Below, piece by piece: positions 1 to 9,541 of a DNA stretch of 64,000 nt. A program made the translations under genes and the position numbers. Position 1 is the first letter of the stretch, and the number at the start of each line of letters is the position of its first letter. Below the pieces are notes generated by a model, which saw nothing but the letters and a program-made list of their open reading frames with translations, ran no database searches and had not been told where the DNA came from. The stretch is from Rhodobacter viridis (lineage in GTDB: Bacteria; Pseudomonadota; Alphaproteobacteria; Rhodobacterales; Rhodobacteraceae), in NCBI RefSeq assembly GCF_003217355.1, contig NZ_QJTK01000002.1, positions 310,001 through 374,000 of the forward strand. Direction: 5' to 3'.

Positions 1-1119
1 CAGCTTGCGGCCATAGGCCATCGCGACCTCGTCGGGCACGTCTTCCCGCGCCAGTGCCGCCAGCGCCTTGGCACAGGCGATCTTCATCTCGTCATTGATC
101 GCGCGGGCATGAATGTCGAGCGCGCCGCGGAAGAGATAAGGGAAGCCCAGCACGTTGTTGACCTGGTTCGGATAGTCCGAGCGCCCGGTGGCGACGATCG
201 CATCGGGGCGGACCGAATGCGCTTCTTCCGGGGTGATTTCCGGGTCCGGGTTCGCCATCGCGAAGATCACCGGATTGTCGGCCATCGAGGCGACCATCTC
301 GGGCGTCACCGCGCCCTTGGCCGAGACGCCCAGGAACACGTCGGCCCCCTTCATCGCATCTTCGAGCGTCCGGGCCTCGGTCTTCGCCGCATGCGCCGAT
401 TTCCACTGGTTCATGCCCTCGGTGCGGCCCTGATAGATCACGCCCTTGGTGTCGCACATGATGCAATTGTCATGCTGCGCGCCCATCGTCTTGATCAGCT
501 CGAGGCAGGCGATCCCGGCCGCGCCCGCGCCGTTCAGCACGATCTTGCAGTCCTCGATCTTCTTGCCCGAGATTTCGAGCGCATTCAGCAGCCCCGCCGC
601 GCAGATCACCGCCGTGCCGTGCTGGTCGTCATGGAACACCGGAATGTCCATCATCTCTTTCAGCCGCTGCTCGATGATGAAGCACTCGGGGGCCTTGATG
701 TCCTCAAGGTTGATGCCGCCGAAGGTCGGGCCCATCAGGCTTACCGCCTTGATGATCTCTTCCGGGTCTTCGGTGGCCAGTTCGATGTCGATGGCGTTCA
801 CATCGGCGAACCGCTTGAACAGAACCGCCTTGCCTTCCATCACCGGCTTCGAGGCCAGCGCGCCAAGGTTGCCCAGACCAAGGATCGCCGTGCCGTTCGA
901 AATCACCGCCACCATGTTACCCTTGTTGGTGTAGTCATAGGCGGTCTCGGGTCGTTCGGCGATCGCCTCGACGGGAACCGCGACACCCGGGGAATAGGCC
1001 AGGCTCAGATCCCTCTGCGTGGTCATCGGCTTCGTGGCGACGACCTCGAATTTCCCCGGCACGGGGTCGAGGTGATAGGCCAGCGCCTCTTCGGGCGTGA
1101 CGCGGTTCTTGGTGGACAT
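1..1119 (-). CDS. maeB: NADP-type malic enzyme, N-terminal part (cut by window edge)
   Basis: Malic enzyme oxidatively decarboxylates malate to pyruvate and yields NAD(P)H, linking the TCA cycle to gluconeogenesis. The visible 373 residues start [16 protein letters not shown] and contain the malic N-terminal domain ([13 protein letters not shown], then [21 protein letters not shown]) followed by the NAD-binding domain with its Rossmann motif ([15 protein letters not shown]). The spacing and sequence match the long MaeB type, which in this group usually carries a C-terminal phosphotransacetylase-like domain; that part lies outside the window. The ATG at 1119 is preceded by GGAGGAG at a normal distance. 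The gene diverges from mutS, and the 111 bp between them should hold both promoters. The identity is clear; the cofactor (NADP rather than NAD) is inferred from subfamily resemblance. Confidence 0.93.
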   Translation of the reverse strand, partial: MSTKNRVTPEEALAYHLDPVPGKFEVVATKPMTTQRDLSLAYSPGVAVPVEAIAERPETAYDYTNKGNMVAVISNGTAILGLGNLGALASKPVMEGKAVLFKRFADVNAIDIELATEDPEEIIKAVSLMGPTFGGINLEDIKAPECFIIEQRLKEMMDIPVFHDDQHGTAVICAAGLLNALEISGKKIEDCKIVLNGAGAAGIACLELIKTMGAQHDNCIMCDTKGVIYQGRTEGMNQWKSAHAAKTEARTLEDAMKGADVFLGVSAKGAVTPEMVASMADNPVIFAMANPDPEITPEEAHSVRPDAIVATGRSDYPNQVNNVLGFPYLFRGALDIHARAINDEMKIACAKALAALAREDVPDEVAMAYGRKL

Positions 1120-1230
1120 GGGCCAAACTCCTCCAATGGGCGCTTTTTCCTTATCCCCCTTGCGGCCCTGCCTCAATCGGTTTGCACGGGGGTGCGGCGT
1201 TTAATAAGTTGGCGCGACTTGGGGGGTGCG

Positions 1231-3876
1231 ATGAGCAGCGAAACCGTGACGCCGATGATGGCGCAATATCTGGCGATCAAGGAAGCAAACCCGGGGGCGC
1301 TTCTGTTCTACCGGATGGGCGACTTCTACGAGATGTTCTTCGACGATGCGGTGGCGGCCGCCGCGGCGCTGGATATCGCGCTGACCAAACGCGGCCTGCA
1401 TCTGGGCGAGGACATCCCGATGTGCGGTGTGCCGATCCATGCCGCCGAGGGCTATCTGCTGACCCTGATCCGCAAGGGCTTCCGGGTGGCGATCGCCGAG
1501 CAGCTCGAAGATCCGGCCGAGGCGAAGAAGCGCGGCTCGAAATCGGTGGTGAAGCGCGATGTGGTGCGGCTTGTCACCCCGGGCACGCTGACCGAGGAAA
1601 GCCTGCTCGAAGCGCGTCGGCACAACTATCTCGCCGCCTGGGCCGAGGTGCGTGACGAGGGGGCTTTGGCCTGGGCCGATATTTCCACGGGCGAGTTCCG
1701 GGTGATGCCCTGTCCGCTTCCCCGTCTGGGTCCGGAACTGGCCCGACTTGCCCCCCGCGAAGTGCTGGTGAGCGAGACGAAAGAGGCCGATTGTGCTGGA
1801 ATAGTCTCTGATCTGCGGGCCTCACTGACGCCTTTGGCGCGGTCAAGTTTCGACAGTCAGGGGGCGGAAAAGCGGCTTTGCGATCTGTTCGCCGTGGGCT
1901 CGCTCGATGCCTTCGGGGCGTTTTCGCGTGCCGAAGTGTCCGCGATGGGCGCTTTGGTCGATTATCTCGACCTGACGCAACGGGGAAAACTGCCGCTTCT
2001 CGCCCGTCCGCTTCGGGAAGAGGCGGGCAGCCTTGTGCAGATCGACGCCGCCACACGGCGCAATCTGGAACTGACGCAGGCTTTGTCGGGCGGACGCGAA
2101 GGCTCGCTTCTGGCCACCATCGACCGCACGGTGACGGCGGGGGGGGCGCGGCTTCTGGAGCGCCGGATTTCGGCGCCCTCGCGCGACCTTGCGCTGATCC
2201 ACGCCCGCCATGATGCGGTGCGATTCCTGCTGGAACAGGGTCGATTTTCCGAAGACCTGCGCGCCGATTTGCGCCGCTGCCCCGACATCGACCGCGCCCT
2301 CAGCCGCCTTGCGCTCGACCGCGGCGGCCCCCGCGATCTGGCCGCGATCCGAAACGGTTTGGAACAGGCGGGCCGCATCGCGGAGCGACTGGCCGCGACC
2401 GAGGCCCCTTCGCTTCTGGCCGAGGCCGGGCAGCGGCTTCTGGGTCACGATGACCTTGTGGCGCTGCTCGAGGCCGCCTTGGTCGCCGAACCGCCGCTTC
2501 TGGCCCGTGATGGCGGCTTCATCGCGACGGGCTACGAGCCGGAACTGGACGAGACCCGGCAGTTGCGCGACGAGGGCCGCGGCGTCATCGCCCGGATGCA
2601 GGCCGATTACATCAGCGAAACCGGGATTTCGTCGCTGAAGATCAAGCACAACAACGTGCTGGGCTATTTCATCGAAACGACCTCGACCCATGCCGAGAAG
2701 ATGCTCGCCCCACCGCTCTCGGCCCGCTTCATCCATCGGCAGATGACGGCCAATCAGGTCCGCTTCACCACACTGGAATTGAGCGAGCTGGAGACCCGGA
2801 TTCTGAACGCGGGCAACCACGCGCTTGAGATCGAAAAGCGGCTCTATGACAGCCTGAAAGGCGCGATTCTGGCCGCTGCCGGACCGATTTCCGAAACCGC
2901 CCGGGCGCTTTCCGAAATCGACCTTGCCGCAGCCTTTGCCGATCTGGCCGCCGCCGAGGATTGGGTCGAACCCACCGTCGATCAAAGCCATGCCTTCGAG
3001 ATCGAGGGCGGCCGTCATCCGGTGGTGGAAGCCGCGCTGAAACGGCAGGGCGAGCCTTTCATCGCCAACGATTGCGGCCTGACCTCCGGGCAGACGCCCG
3101 CGATCTGGCTGCTCACCGGCCCGAACATGGCGGGCAAATCGACCTTCCTGCGGCAGAACGCCCTGATCGCGCTTCTGGCGCAGGCGGGCAGTTTCGTCCC
3201 CGCGCGGCGCGCCCATATCGGCCTTGTCAGCCAGCTCTTCAGCCGGGTCGGCGCCGCCGATGATCTGGCGCGGGGCCGCTCCACCTTCATGGTCGAGATG
3301 GTCGAAACCGCCGCCATCCTCAATCAGGCCGACGACCGGGCGCTGGTGATCCTTGACGAAATCGGCCGCGGCACGGCGACCTATGACGGGCTCTCGATCG
3401 CCTGGGCGGTGATGGAGCACCTGCACGGGGTGAACCGCTGCCGCGCGCTCTTCGCCACCCATTACCATGAAATGACGGCGCTGTCGGCGAAGCTCGCGGG
3501 CGTCGAAAACGCCACCGTCTCGGTCAAGGAATGGCACGGCGAGGTGATCTTCCTGCACGAGGTGAAAAAGGGCGCGGCCGACCGCTCCTATGGCGTGCAG
3601 GTGGCGAAACTGGCGGGCCTGCCCGAAAGCGTCGTCGCCCGCGCCCGTGTGGTGCTGGATGCGCTGGAAAAGGGCGAACGCGAAGGCGGCAAGAAACAGG
3701 CGATCATCGACGATCTGCCGCTTTTCGCGATGGCGGCCCCGCCGCCGCCCGCGCCCAAGGGGCAACCCGCGTCTTCAGCGGTCGAAGCGCATCTGCGCGC
3801 TCTCCACCCCGACGAGATGACCCCGCGCGAAGCGATGGACGCGCTTTACGCCCTGCGGGCTCTGCTGAAGGATTGA
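1231..3876 (+). CDS. mutS: DNA mismatch repair protein MutS
   Basis: MutS recognises base mismatches and small loops and recruits MutL in post-replicative mismatch repair. The 881-residue protein has the mismatch-reading Phe-x-Glu motif (F32, E34 in GDFYEMFF), connector, core and clamp regions, and a C-terminal ABC-type ATPase with Walker [14 protein letters not shown] near residue 630. Further on come the [11 protein letters not shown] signature region, Walker [12 protein letters not shown] and the ATHYHE switch. The length is normal for the family. The reading frame is open far upstream of the gene, but that part overlaps maeB antisense and has no family match, so I place the start at the ATG at 1231. 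It is preceded by a GGGGGG run and begins the conserved N-terminus ([11 protein letters not shown]). Confidence 0.97.
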   Translation: MSSETVTPMMAQYLAIKEANPGALLFYRMGDFYEMFFDDAVAAAAALDIALTKRGLHLGEDIPMCGVPIHAAEGYLLTLIRKGFRVAIAEQLEDPAEAKKRGSKSVVKRDVVRLVTPGTLTEESLLEARRHNYLAAWAEVRDEGALAWADISTGEFRVMPCPLPRLGPELARLAPREVLVSETKEADCAGIVSDLRASLTPLARSSFDSQGAEKRLCDLFAVGSLDAFGAFSRAEVSAMGALVDYLDLTQRGKLPLLARPLREEAGSLVQIDAATRRNLELTQALSGGREGSLLATIDRTVTAGGARLLERRISAPSRDLALIHARHDAVRFLLEQGRFSEDLRADLRRCPDIDRALSRLALDRGGPRDLAAIRNGLEQAGRIAERLAATEAPSLLAEAGQRLLGHDDLVALLEAALVAEPPLLARDGGFIATGYEPELDETRQLRDEGRGVIARMQADYISETGISSLKIKHNNVLGYFIETTSTHAEKMLAPPLSARFIHRQMTANQVRFTTLELSELETRILNAGNHALEIEKRLYDSLKGAILAAAGPISETARALSEIDLAAAFADLAAAEDWVEPTVDQSHAFEIEGGRHPVVEAALKRQGEPFIANDCGLTSGQTPAIWLLTGPNMAGKSTFLRQNALIALLAQAGSFVPARRAHIGLVSQLFSRVGAADDLARGRSTFMVEMVETAAILNQADDRALVILDEIGRGTATYDGLSIAWAVMEHLHGVNRCRALFATHYHEMTALSAKLAGVENATVSVKEWHGEVIFLHEVKKGAADRSYGVQVAKLAGLPESVVARARVVLDALEKGEREGGKKQAIIDDLPLFAMAAPPPPAPKGQPASSAVEAHLRALHPDEMTPREAMDALYALRALLKD

Positions 3877-3924
3877 TTTCTTCTTGGCGCAAATACGCTG
3901 GGGGTCCGGGGGCAAAGCCCCCGG
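3877..3924. repeat. Intergenic repeat plus GC hairpin (copy 1), likely terminator of mutS/grpE
   Basis: TTTCTTCTTGGCGCAAATACGC is followed by a perfect 8-bp GC stem with an AAA loop (CCGGGGGC/GCCCCCGG, 3906-3924). It sits between the convergent ends of mutS and grpE. The same TTCTTCTTGG..AAATACGC core recurs near 34.3, 42.4 and 44.9 kb in this window, so it is a dispersed repeat family that probably works as a bidirectional terminator. The function is inferred. Confidence 0.65.
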
Positions 3925-3930
3925 CCTGTC

Positions 3931-4479
3931 TTACGCTTTCGGCATCGAGCTGACGCCGACTTTCGCCGGTCGCAGCAGACGGTCGTGCAAAAGGAACCCG
4001 TCGTCCATCACCTGAATGATGTCGCCCGAAACCGTGCCCGGCAGCGGCGCTTCGAACATCGCTTCATGCAGCAGCGGGTCGAACTTCTCGCCCACCTTCG
4101 GCTGGATCGCCACGATCCCGTGCCGCGCGAAGACATTGAGCAGCTCGCGTTGCGTCAGCTCCACCCCTTCGATCAGCGCCGGGGCCGCCGCGCGGACCTC
4201 GTCGCCCGCCGCATCGAGTGCGCGCTTCAAAGCATCGAACACCGGCAGCATGTCGCGCGACAGTTTCGAGCCGCCGTATTGTTCCGCCTCGCGCCGGTCA
4301 CGATCCGCGCGCTTGCGCGAATTCTCGGCATCGGCCAAGGCCCGCATGAAGCGGTCACGCAGCTCGTCGCGTTCGGCACGCAGCATTTCCAGCTCATCGT
4401 GCTCGTCGCCCAGAGCTGCCGCAAGGGCCTCGTCAAGCTGCGCCTGATCCTCTGCCATTTCGTCCTTCTTCTCGGTCAT
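3931..4479 (-). CDS. grpE: Nucleotide exchange factor GrpE
   Basis: GrpE releases ADP from DnaK and so drives the Hsp70 folding cycle in the cytoplasm. The 182-residue product has the expected acidic N-terminal tail and long coiled coil (residues about 20-70, RDRFMRALADAENSRKRADRD). The beta domain ends with the GrpE signature GDIIQVMDDGFLLHDRLLRPAKVGVS. I chose the ATG at 4479, which has AAAGGG upstream. An in-frame GTG at 4488 overlapping the hrcA stop codon would add three residues. It lies directly behind hrcA, a usual alphaproteobacterial heat-shock pairing, and is co-transcribed with it by position. Confidence 0.95.
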   Translation of the reverse strand: MTEKKDEMAEDQAQLDEALAAALGDEHDELEMLRAERDELRDRFMRALADAENSRKRADRDRREAEQYGGSKLSRDMLPVFDALKRALDAAGDEVRAAAPALIEGVELTQRELLNVFARHGIVAIQPKVGEKFDPLLHEAMFEAPLPGTVSGDIIQVMDDGFLLHDRLLRPAKVGVSSMPKA

Positions 4480-4484
4480 CCGTT

Positions 4485-5546
4485 TCACCCTTTGCCCCGG
4501 CCGGTCAGCATCCGCCCGACCAGTTGCGCCGTATAATCCACGATCGGCACGATCCGCCCGTAGTTGAGCCGGGTGGGGCCGATGACCCCCACCGCGCCGA
4601 TGATCTTTCGATCCGCGTTCATATAGGGAGAGACGACCAAAGAGGAACCCGAAAGTGAGAAGAGTTTGTTCTCGGACCCGATAAAAATGCGCACGCCTTC
4701 GCCTTCCTCGGTCAGATCGAGGAACTCGGCGATGTCGCGTTTGCGTTCCAGATCGTCAAAAAGCGTCCGGATCCGGTCCAGATCCCCCTCGGGCTCCAGC
4801 AGATTCGACCGGCCGCGCACGATCAGCCGCTCCCACGGCTCGCCCTGATCGGCCCATTGCGCGAGCCCGCTTTCGACCATCTCGGCCGCCAAGGCATCCA
4901 GTTCCTGCCGCCGCGCCGAGATTTCCACGGCGATTTCCCGGCGCAGATCCGAGAGTGTCTTGCCCTCGGCGAGTGCGTTGAGAAAATTCGCCGCCTCGCG
5001 CATCGAGGAGGGCGTCTGCCCCACGGGCGGGGTGAAGACGCGGTTTTCCACCTGACCATCGGCCATCACCAGCACCACCAGCGCCCGGTCGGGCGCGAGC
5101 GAGACGAATTCGATATGGCGGATCGGCGACTCGGTCTTGGGCGCCAGAACCAGGCTTGCCCCATGCGTCAGGCCCGACAGCGCCGAGCCGACCCGATCGA
5201 GCAGCGAGCCGACATCAGGCTCGGCCGCGCCCACCGTGGCCTCAAGCGCGGCACGGTCGGTGGCCTGAACCTCGCTCACCTCCATGAAGCCATCGACGAA
5301 CATCCGCAGCCCCAGTTGCGTCGGCACCCGGCCCGCCGAGACATGCGGGCTGCCGAGCAAGCCCAGATATTCCAGATCCTGCATCACGTTGCGGATCGTC
5401 GCCGCCGAAAGCTTCTCGCTCATGAGCCGCGTCAGCGAGCGCGAGCCGACCGGATCGCCGGTTTCAAGATAGCCCTCGACCACCCGGCGAAACACCTCGC
5501 GGGAGCGGTCGTTCAGGTCGGAGATCAACTGGTTCTGGTTTGTCAT
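4485..5546 (-). CDS. hrcA: Heat-inducible transcription repressor HrcA
   Basis: HrcA represses groESL and other chaperone genes by binding CIRCE operators, and its folding depends on GroEL. The 353-residue product starts [38 protein letters not shown], the typical winged-helix N-terminus, followed by [19 protein letters not shown] and a GAF-like regulatory half ending [21 protein letters not shown]. An in-frame ATG at 5561 would add five residues; neither candidate has a strong ribosome site. It is divergent from rph and continues into grpE. I found no CIRCE inverted repeat around hrcA itself, which fits control of distant targets. Confidence 0.95.
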   Translation of the reverse strand: MTNQNQLISDLNDRSREVFRRVVEGYLETGDPVGSRSLTRLMSEKLSAATIRNVMQDLEYLGLLGSPHVSAGRVPTQLGLRMFVDGFMEVSEVQATDRAALEATVGAAEPDVGSLLDRVGSALSGLTHGASLVLAPKTESPIRHIEFVSLAPDRALVVLVMADGQVENRVFTPPVGQTPSSMREAANFLNALAEGKTLSDLRREIAVEISARRQELDALAAEMVESGLAQWADQGEPWERLIVRGRSNLLEPEGDLDRIRTLFDDLERKRDIAEFLDLTEEGEGVRIFIGSENKLFSLSGSSLVVSPYMNADRKIIGAVGVIGPTRLNYGRIVPIVDYTAQLVGRMLTGRGKG

Positions 5547-5657
5547 GGCCACGCTTCGCATTATTGCGGGGAAAGCTTTTCCGTCAATCGTGCCTTCGGG
5601 GTTGCATCGGGTCTTCTGCCGTTTCAAATGGGGTCAAATCCAGCGAAAGGACAGCCC

Positions 5658-6371
5658 ATGCGCCCCTCTGGCCGCAATCTTGCCGATATCCGTTCCATTT
5701 CCATCGAAACTGGCGTGACGAAACATGCCGAAGGCTCGGTGCTGATCAAGATGGGGGACACCCATGTTCTGTGCACCGCGACGATCGAGGACAAGGCGCC
5801 CTCGTTCCTCAAGGGCTCGGGCCTTGGCTGGGTGACGGCGGAATACGGGATGCTGCCGCGCGCGACGAATTCGCGCAACAAGCGCGAAGCGGCGGCGGGC
5901 AAGCAATCGGGCCGCACGCAGGAAATCCAGCGCCTGATCGGCCGGGCGCTGCGGGCGGGGATCGACCGCTCGGCGCTGGGCGAGCGGCAGATCGTCGTCG
6001 ACTGCGACGTGTTGCAGGCCGATGGCGGCACCCGCTGCGCCTCGATCACCGGCGGCTGGGTGGCGCTGCGCATCGCGGTGAACAAGCTTCTAAAATCCGG
6101 GCTGATCGTGTCCGACCCGATCATCGACCACGTCGCGGCGATTTCTTGCGGCATCTATGCGGGTCAGCCGGTGGCCGATCTGGATTATGCCGAGGACAGC
6201 GAGGCCGGGGTGGATGGCAACTTCATCCTGACCGGCCGCGGCCGTCTGGTCGAAGTGCAGATGACCGCCGAGGGCTCGACCTTCTCGCGCGAGCAGATGG
6301 GGCAGCTGATGGATCTGGCCGAAGCCGGGGTGGCGCAACTGGTGGCGGCGCAAAAGGCGGCGCTTGCATGA
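5658..6371 (+). CDS. rph: Ribonuclease PH
   Basis: RNase PH is a phosphorolytic 3'-5' exonuclease that trims tRNA precursors. The 237-residue protein begins [42 protein letters not shown] and carries the family's phosphate- and RNA-binding stretches ([35 protein letters not shown], then [19 protein letters not shown]). The ATG follows GAAAGGACAGCCC. It heads a four-gene train, rph-rdgB-ridA-hemW, in which each stop overlaps the next ATG, implying translational coupling. Confidence 0.97.
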   Translation: MRPSGRNLADIRSISIETGVTKHAEGSVLIKMGDTHVLCTATIEDKAPSFLKGSGLGWVTAEYGMLPRATNSRNKREAAAGKQSGRTQEIQRLIGRALRAGIDRSALGERQIVVDCDVLQADGGTRCASITGGWVALRIAVNKLLKSGLIVSDPIIDHVAAISCGIYAGQPVADLDYAEDSEAGVDGNFILTGRGRLVEVQMTAEGSTFSREQMGQLMDLAEAGVAQLVAAQKAALA

Positions 6372-6979
6372 GGGCTTTCACCGAAAAGCGTTTGCTGGTG
6401 GCGACCCACAACAAGGGGAAGCTGGCGGAGTTGCGCGATCTTCTGGCCCCTTACGGGGTCGAGGTCGTCGGCGCGGGCGAGATGAACCTGCCCGAACCGG
6501 CCGAGACGGAAACCACCTTTGTCGGCAATGCCCGGATCAAGGCGCATGCGGCGGCCAAGGCGACCGGATTGCCCGCGCTGTCCGATGACAGCGGGATCGA
6601 GGTCGATGCTCTGGACGGCGCCCCGGGCGTCTACACCGCGGATTGGGCGGAAACGCCGAATGGCCGCGATTTCGGGCTGGCGATGACCCGGACCTGGGCG
6701 GAATGCGAGGCGAAGAACGCCCCCTTCCCGCGCAAGGCCCGGTTCCGCTCGACCCTGGTTCTGGCCTGGCCCGATGGCCATGACGAAGTCTTCGAGGGCA
6801 AGGCCGAGGGGCAACTCGTCTGGCCGATGCGCGGCGCGCAGGGGCACGGCTATGACCCGATGTTCCAGCCCGAGGGGTTCGAGGTGACTTTCGCGGAAAT
6901 GGACCCCGCGCAAAAGAACGAGATTTCCCACCGCGCGGATGCGTTCCGCAAATTCGTCAAGGTCATGGAGGCAAAATGA
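6368..6979 (+). CDS. rdgB: dITP/XTP pyrophosphatase (RdgB/HAM1 family)
   Basis: This enzyme removes ITP, dITP and XTP from the nucleotide pool, preventing their incorporation. The 203-residue protein shows the N-terminal nucleotide-binding segment [18 protein letters not shown], the metal/base region [22 protein letters not shown] and the C-terminal [13 protein letters not shown]...[13 protein letters not shown] motif. All are diagnostic of the HAM1 family. The start overlaps the rph stop as ATGA, a pairing conserved in many alphaproteobacteria. Nothing is unusual. Confidence 0.96.
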   Translation: MRAFTEKRLLVATHNKGKLAELRDLLAPYGVEVVGAGEMNLPEPAETETTFVGNARIKAHAAAKATGLPALSDDSGIEVDALDGAPGVYTADWAETPNGRDFGLAMTRTWAECEAKNAPFPRKARFRSTLVLAWPDGHDEVFEGKAEGQLVWPMRGAQGHGYDPMFQPEGFEVTFAEMDPAQKNEISHRADAFRKFVKVMEAK

Positions 6980-7356
6980 CTCGGCAAAACATCTCGGGCG
7001 GCTCGCCCTATGAACCGAAGCTTGGCTATTCCCGCGCCGTCGTGCAGGGCGACTGGTGCTTTGTCGCGGGCACGACCGGCGTTGATCCGGTGACGAAGAC
7101 CTTCCCCGACTCGGTGCTGGAGCAGGCGCAAAACACGCTCGCCACGATCAAATCGGTGCTGGAAGGCGCGGGCTTCTCGCTCGAAAACGTCGTGCGGGCG
7201 AATTACATCATCACCGATGCTGCCTATATGGAACAGATCATCCCGGCGCTCTCGGCCAGCTTCGGCGAGATCCGTCCGGCGGCGACGATGATCGTGGCCG
7301 GGCTGGTCAATCCGGCGATGAAGATCGAGATCGAAGTCACGGCATTCAAGGGATGA
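6976..7356 (+). CDS. RidA (YjgF/YER057c/UK114) family protein
   Basis: RidA proteins hydrolyse reactive enamine/imine intermediates released by PLP enzymes. The 126-residue protein has the family fold sequence GDWCFVAGTTGVDPVTKTFP, NTLATIKSVLEGAGFSLENVVRANYII and IRPAATMIVAGLVNPAMKIEIEVTA. The arginine of RPAATM corresponds to the conserved active-site Arg of archetypal RidA. Several RidA paralogues occur per genome, so I do not assign a specific symbol. It overlaps rdgB and hemW by four bases each and is therefore part of the rph operon. Confidence 0.9.
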   Translation: MTRQNISGGSPYEPKLGYSRAVVQGDWCFVAGTTGVDPVTKTFPDSVLEQAQNTLATIKSVLEGAGFSLENVVRANYIITDAAYMEQIIPALSASFGEIRPAATMIVAGLVNPAMKIEIEVTAFKG

Positions 7357-8510
7357 GCGACGACTGGCGGCACGGGGGCTTTGGCCTTTACCTCCATTGG
7401 CCCTTTTGTGCCGCCAAATGCCCCTATTGCGACTTCAATAGCCATGTTGCGGCGACCATCGACCATGATCGCTGGTTGCGCGCCTATCTGTCAGAGATCG
7501 ACCGGATTGGCGCGGAAACGCCCGGTCGCGTGCTGAACACGGTGTTCTTCGGCGGCGGCACGCCGTCCTTGATGGCGCCCGAAACCGTGGCGGCGGTGAT
7601 CGAGCGGCTGCGCGCCACCTGGCCCATGGCGAATGATCTGGAAATCACGCTCGAGGCTAATCCGACCAGCATCGATGCGGGCAAGTTTCGGGCTTTTGCG
7701 CAAGCCGGCGTGACCCGGCTTTCGATGGGCATGCAGGCGATGGATGACGAGAGCCTTCGTCGTCTTGGCCGGATGCATAGCGTGGCCGAGGGGCGGGCGG
7801 CCTTTGACATCGCCCGCGCGCATTTTCCCCGCGTCAGCTTCGATCTGATCTATGCGCGGCAAGGACAAAGCCTGGACGATTGGGCGCGCGAATTGCGCGG
7901 GGCGCTCGCGATGGCGGTCGATCACTTCTCACTTTACCAACTCACGATCGAAGACGGCACCGCCTTCGGGCGGCTCTTTGCGGCGGGCAAGCTGCGGGAT
8001 CTGCCCGAGGATGATCTGGCCGCTGACATGTATCTGAAAACGCAGGAAATCTGCGATGCGGCGGGGCTGCCCGCCTATGAGGTGTCGAACCACGCGCGGC
8101 CCGGCGCCGAGTGTCGGCACAACCTTGTTTACTGGCGCTATGGCGATTATGCCGGGATCGGCCCCGGCGCGCATGGGCGGCTGACCCTTGGCGGTCTCCG
8201 TCACGCGACCGAGGCGCCGAAATCCCCCGCCGATTGGCTGGACCGGGTCGAACGGCAAGGTTCGGGCGAGTTCCCGCGCGAGGCGCTGGACCGGCAGGAG
8301 CAGGCGACCGAATTCCTGCTGTTTGGTCTGCGGTTGGCCGAGGGGATCGACCCACTTCGGTATGAACGGCTCTCCGGTCAGGCGCTGCCTGCGCAGGCTT
8401 TGGCCGATCTGGAAAGCATGGGCATGATCGCGCGTGGCGAGGGACGTGTCCACGCCACCGCGCAGGGGCGCGCGGTGCTCAATGCGGTGATCCGGGAATT
8501 GATGCCCTGA
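7353..8510 (+). CDS. hemW: Heme chaperone HemW (radical SAM)
   Basis: HemW is the heme-trafficking radical-SAM homologue formerly annotated as oxygen-independent coproporphyrinogen oxidase. The 385-residue protein has CAAKCPYCDFNSH (C19, C23, C26 binding the 4Fe-4S cluster), GGGTPSLM, LEANPTS, GVTRLSMGMQA and the C-terminal HemN domain (NLVYWRYGDYAGIGPGAHGR). The single CxxxCxxC cluster and absence of the longer HemN N-terminus favour HemW over HemN. It ends the rph-rdgB-ridA operon and faces the hmuS-like gene, whose stop lies three bases away. This puts two heme-handling genes tail to tail. Confidence 0.92.
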   Translation: MSDDWRHGGFGLYLHWPFCAAKCPYCDFNSHVAATIDHDRWLRAYLSEIDRIGAETPGRVLNTVFFGGGTPSLMAPETVAAVIERLRATWPMANDLEITLEANPTSIDAGKFRAFAQAGVTRLSMGMQAMDDESLRRLGRMHSVAEGRAAFDIARAHFPRVSFDLIYARQGQSLDDWARELRGALAMAVDHFSLYQLTIEDGTAFGRLFAAGKLRDLPEDDLAADMYLKTQEICDAAGLPAYEVSNHARPGAECRHNLVYWRYGDYAGIGPGAHGRLTLGGLRHATEAPKSPADWLDRVERQGSGEFPREALDRQEQATEFLLFGLRLAEGIDPLRYERLSGQALPAQALADLESMGMIARGEGRVHATAQGRAVLNAVIRELMP

Positions 8511-8513
8511 GCC

Positions 8514-9410
8514 TCAGGGCTGCAGGTCGCCCTCTGCCGCAAGCAGATCGGCCCAGCCTTCAGCCCCCGACATCCGCACGATCAACTGCCCTTGAGCGCC
8601 GAACGCGTCGACGGACCCGTCGGGATGGGCCCAGACTTCGGTCATGTGATCCATGCGCAGGTGCAGTTCCAACCCGGGATCAAGGACGTTGATCCAGGGG
8701 CCCGCCTCCAGCACCCGCACGATCAGACCCGAATGCCGCTCGATGCAGCCGGGGTTGCCGACCGCGAACTGCACCGGAACGGCGCGTTCCGCCGCCTGAT
8801 ACATCAACCGCTCGACCGATCCCTTGGTCAGACGGTGCGCCGGGGTTTTGCCCAGACGCAGATCCGCAAGACGGCTCAGATCCCCCCAACCATCGACCGA
8901 ATGATCCGCCGGGGCAGGTTCGAAGCCTTGGCTTTGATCCTCGATCCGCAGAGACGTGATCAGCGGCGCCCAGGCCTCGGCATTCGTTTCGTCGCGCAGG
9001 TGGATCTTGTGCACCGCCTCGCCTGCCGCGTCGAAGATCTGGATCGAGCGCTTCGGCCCCTTCGGCGTGGCCTCGTCAAAGGCAAAGGCATGTTGCCAGT
9101 GCGGCGGGAACATCTGCAGTTCGATCGGTGGATTGATGATCCGAGGCGCGTCTCCGGGCTGATACCGGGCATAGCAACCGACCTTTTCCAGCACGCAGCT
9201 GTCGTTGCGGGTCAGGGCCATCACCTGACCAAGCGCCGCAAGAGCGGGCATGATCCTGTCGGGATCGGCGGCGATCCGCGTTGCCGTCCCCCCGACGAAA
9301 GCGGCGCAAAGCGCGGCTTCGGAAATGCCCAGGTCTTCGGCGAAATCGCGGGCATAGACCCGCGGTTTCTTGGCGCGCGCGGTGCGGATCTGCTCTGGGG
9401 TCATGGCCAT
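8514..9410 (-). CDS. hmuS: Hemin-degrading/heme-utilisation protein, HemS/HmuS family
   Basis: HmuS/HemS proteins bind or degrade heme in the cytoplasm after uptake. The 298-residue product has both halves of the duplicated family domain. The N-terminal half carries the RARKPRVYARDFAEDLGISEAAL-like segment, then LAALGQVMALTRNDSCVLEKVGCY. The C-terminal half carries AVPVQFAVGNPGCIERHSG and GPWINVLDPGLELHLRMD. It is somewhat short for the family (about 340-360). The ATG at 9410 has AAGGAAG upstream; an ATG two codons later is also possible. No heme receptor or ABC transporter gene lies next to it here, which is unlike the classical hmuRSTUV layout, so substrate handling is inferred from family only. 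Confidence 0.85.
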   Translation of the reverse strand: MAMTPEQIRTARAKKPRVYARDFAEDLGISEAALCAAFVGGTATRIAADPDRIMPALAALGQVMALTRNDSCVLEKVGCYARYQPGDAPRIINPPIELQMFPPHWQHAFAFDEATPKGPKRSIQIFDAAGEAVHKIHLRDETNAEAWAPLITSLRIEDQSQGFEPAPADHSVDGWGDLSRLADLRLGKTPAHRLTKGSVERLMYQAAERAVPVQFAVGNPGCIERHSGLIVRVLEAGPWINVLDPGLELHLRMDHMTEVWAHPDGSVDAFGAQGQLIVRMSGAEGWADLLAAEGDLQP

Positions 9411-9541
9411 CGTGGCGCTTCCTTTGATCGGCGATCGGTCGCGCAAAGTGCTACCCCAGAGCGACGTCGGCCGAAAGGTCGGGAACCACCCCGAACGTCA
9501 GGCGCGGCAATTCGTATCCGTGACACGCTTGCCTCCCCGGA

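Noticed and set aside
109..1230. Open frame running into mutS from far upstream
   Set aside because: It is antisense to maeB, has no MutS similarity, and the conserved MutS start is at 1231; high G+C content leaves such frames open by chance.
5547..5657. CIRCE operator in front of hrcA
   Set aside because: No TTAGCACTC-N9-GAGTGCTAA-like repeat is present; only a short GGAAA/TTTCC palindrome is visible.
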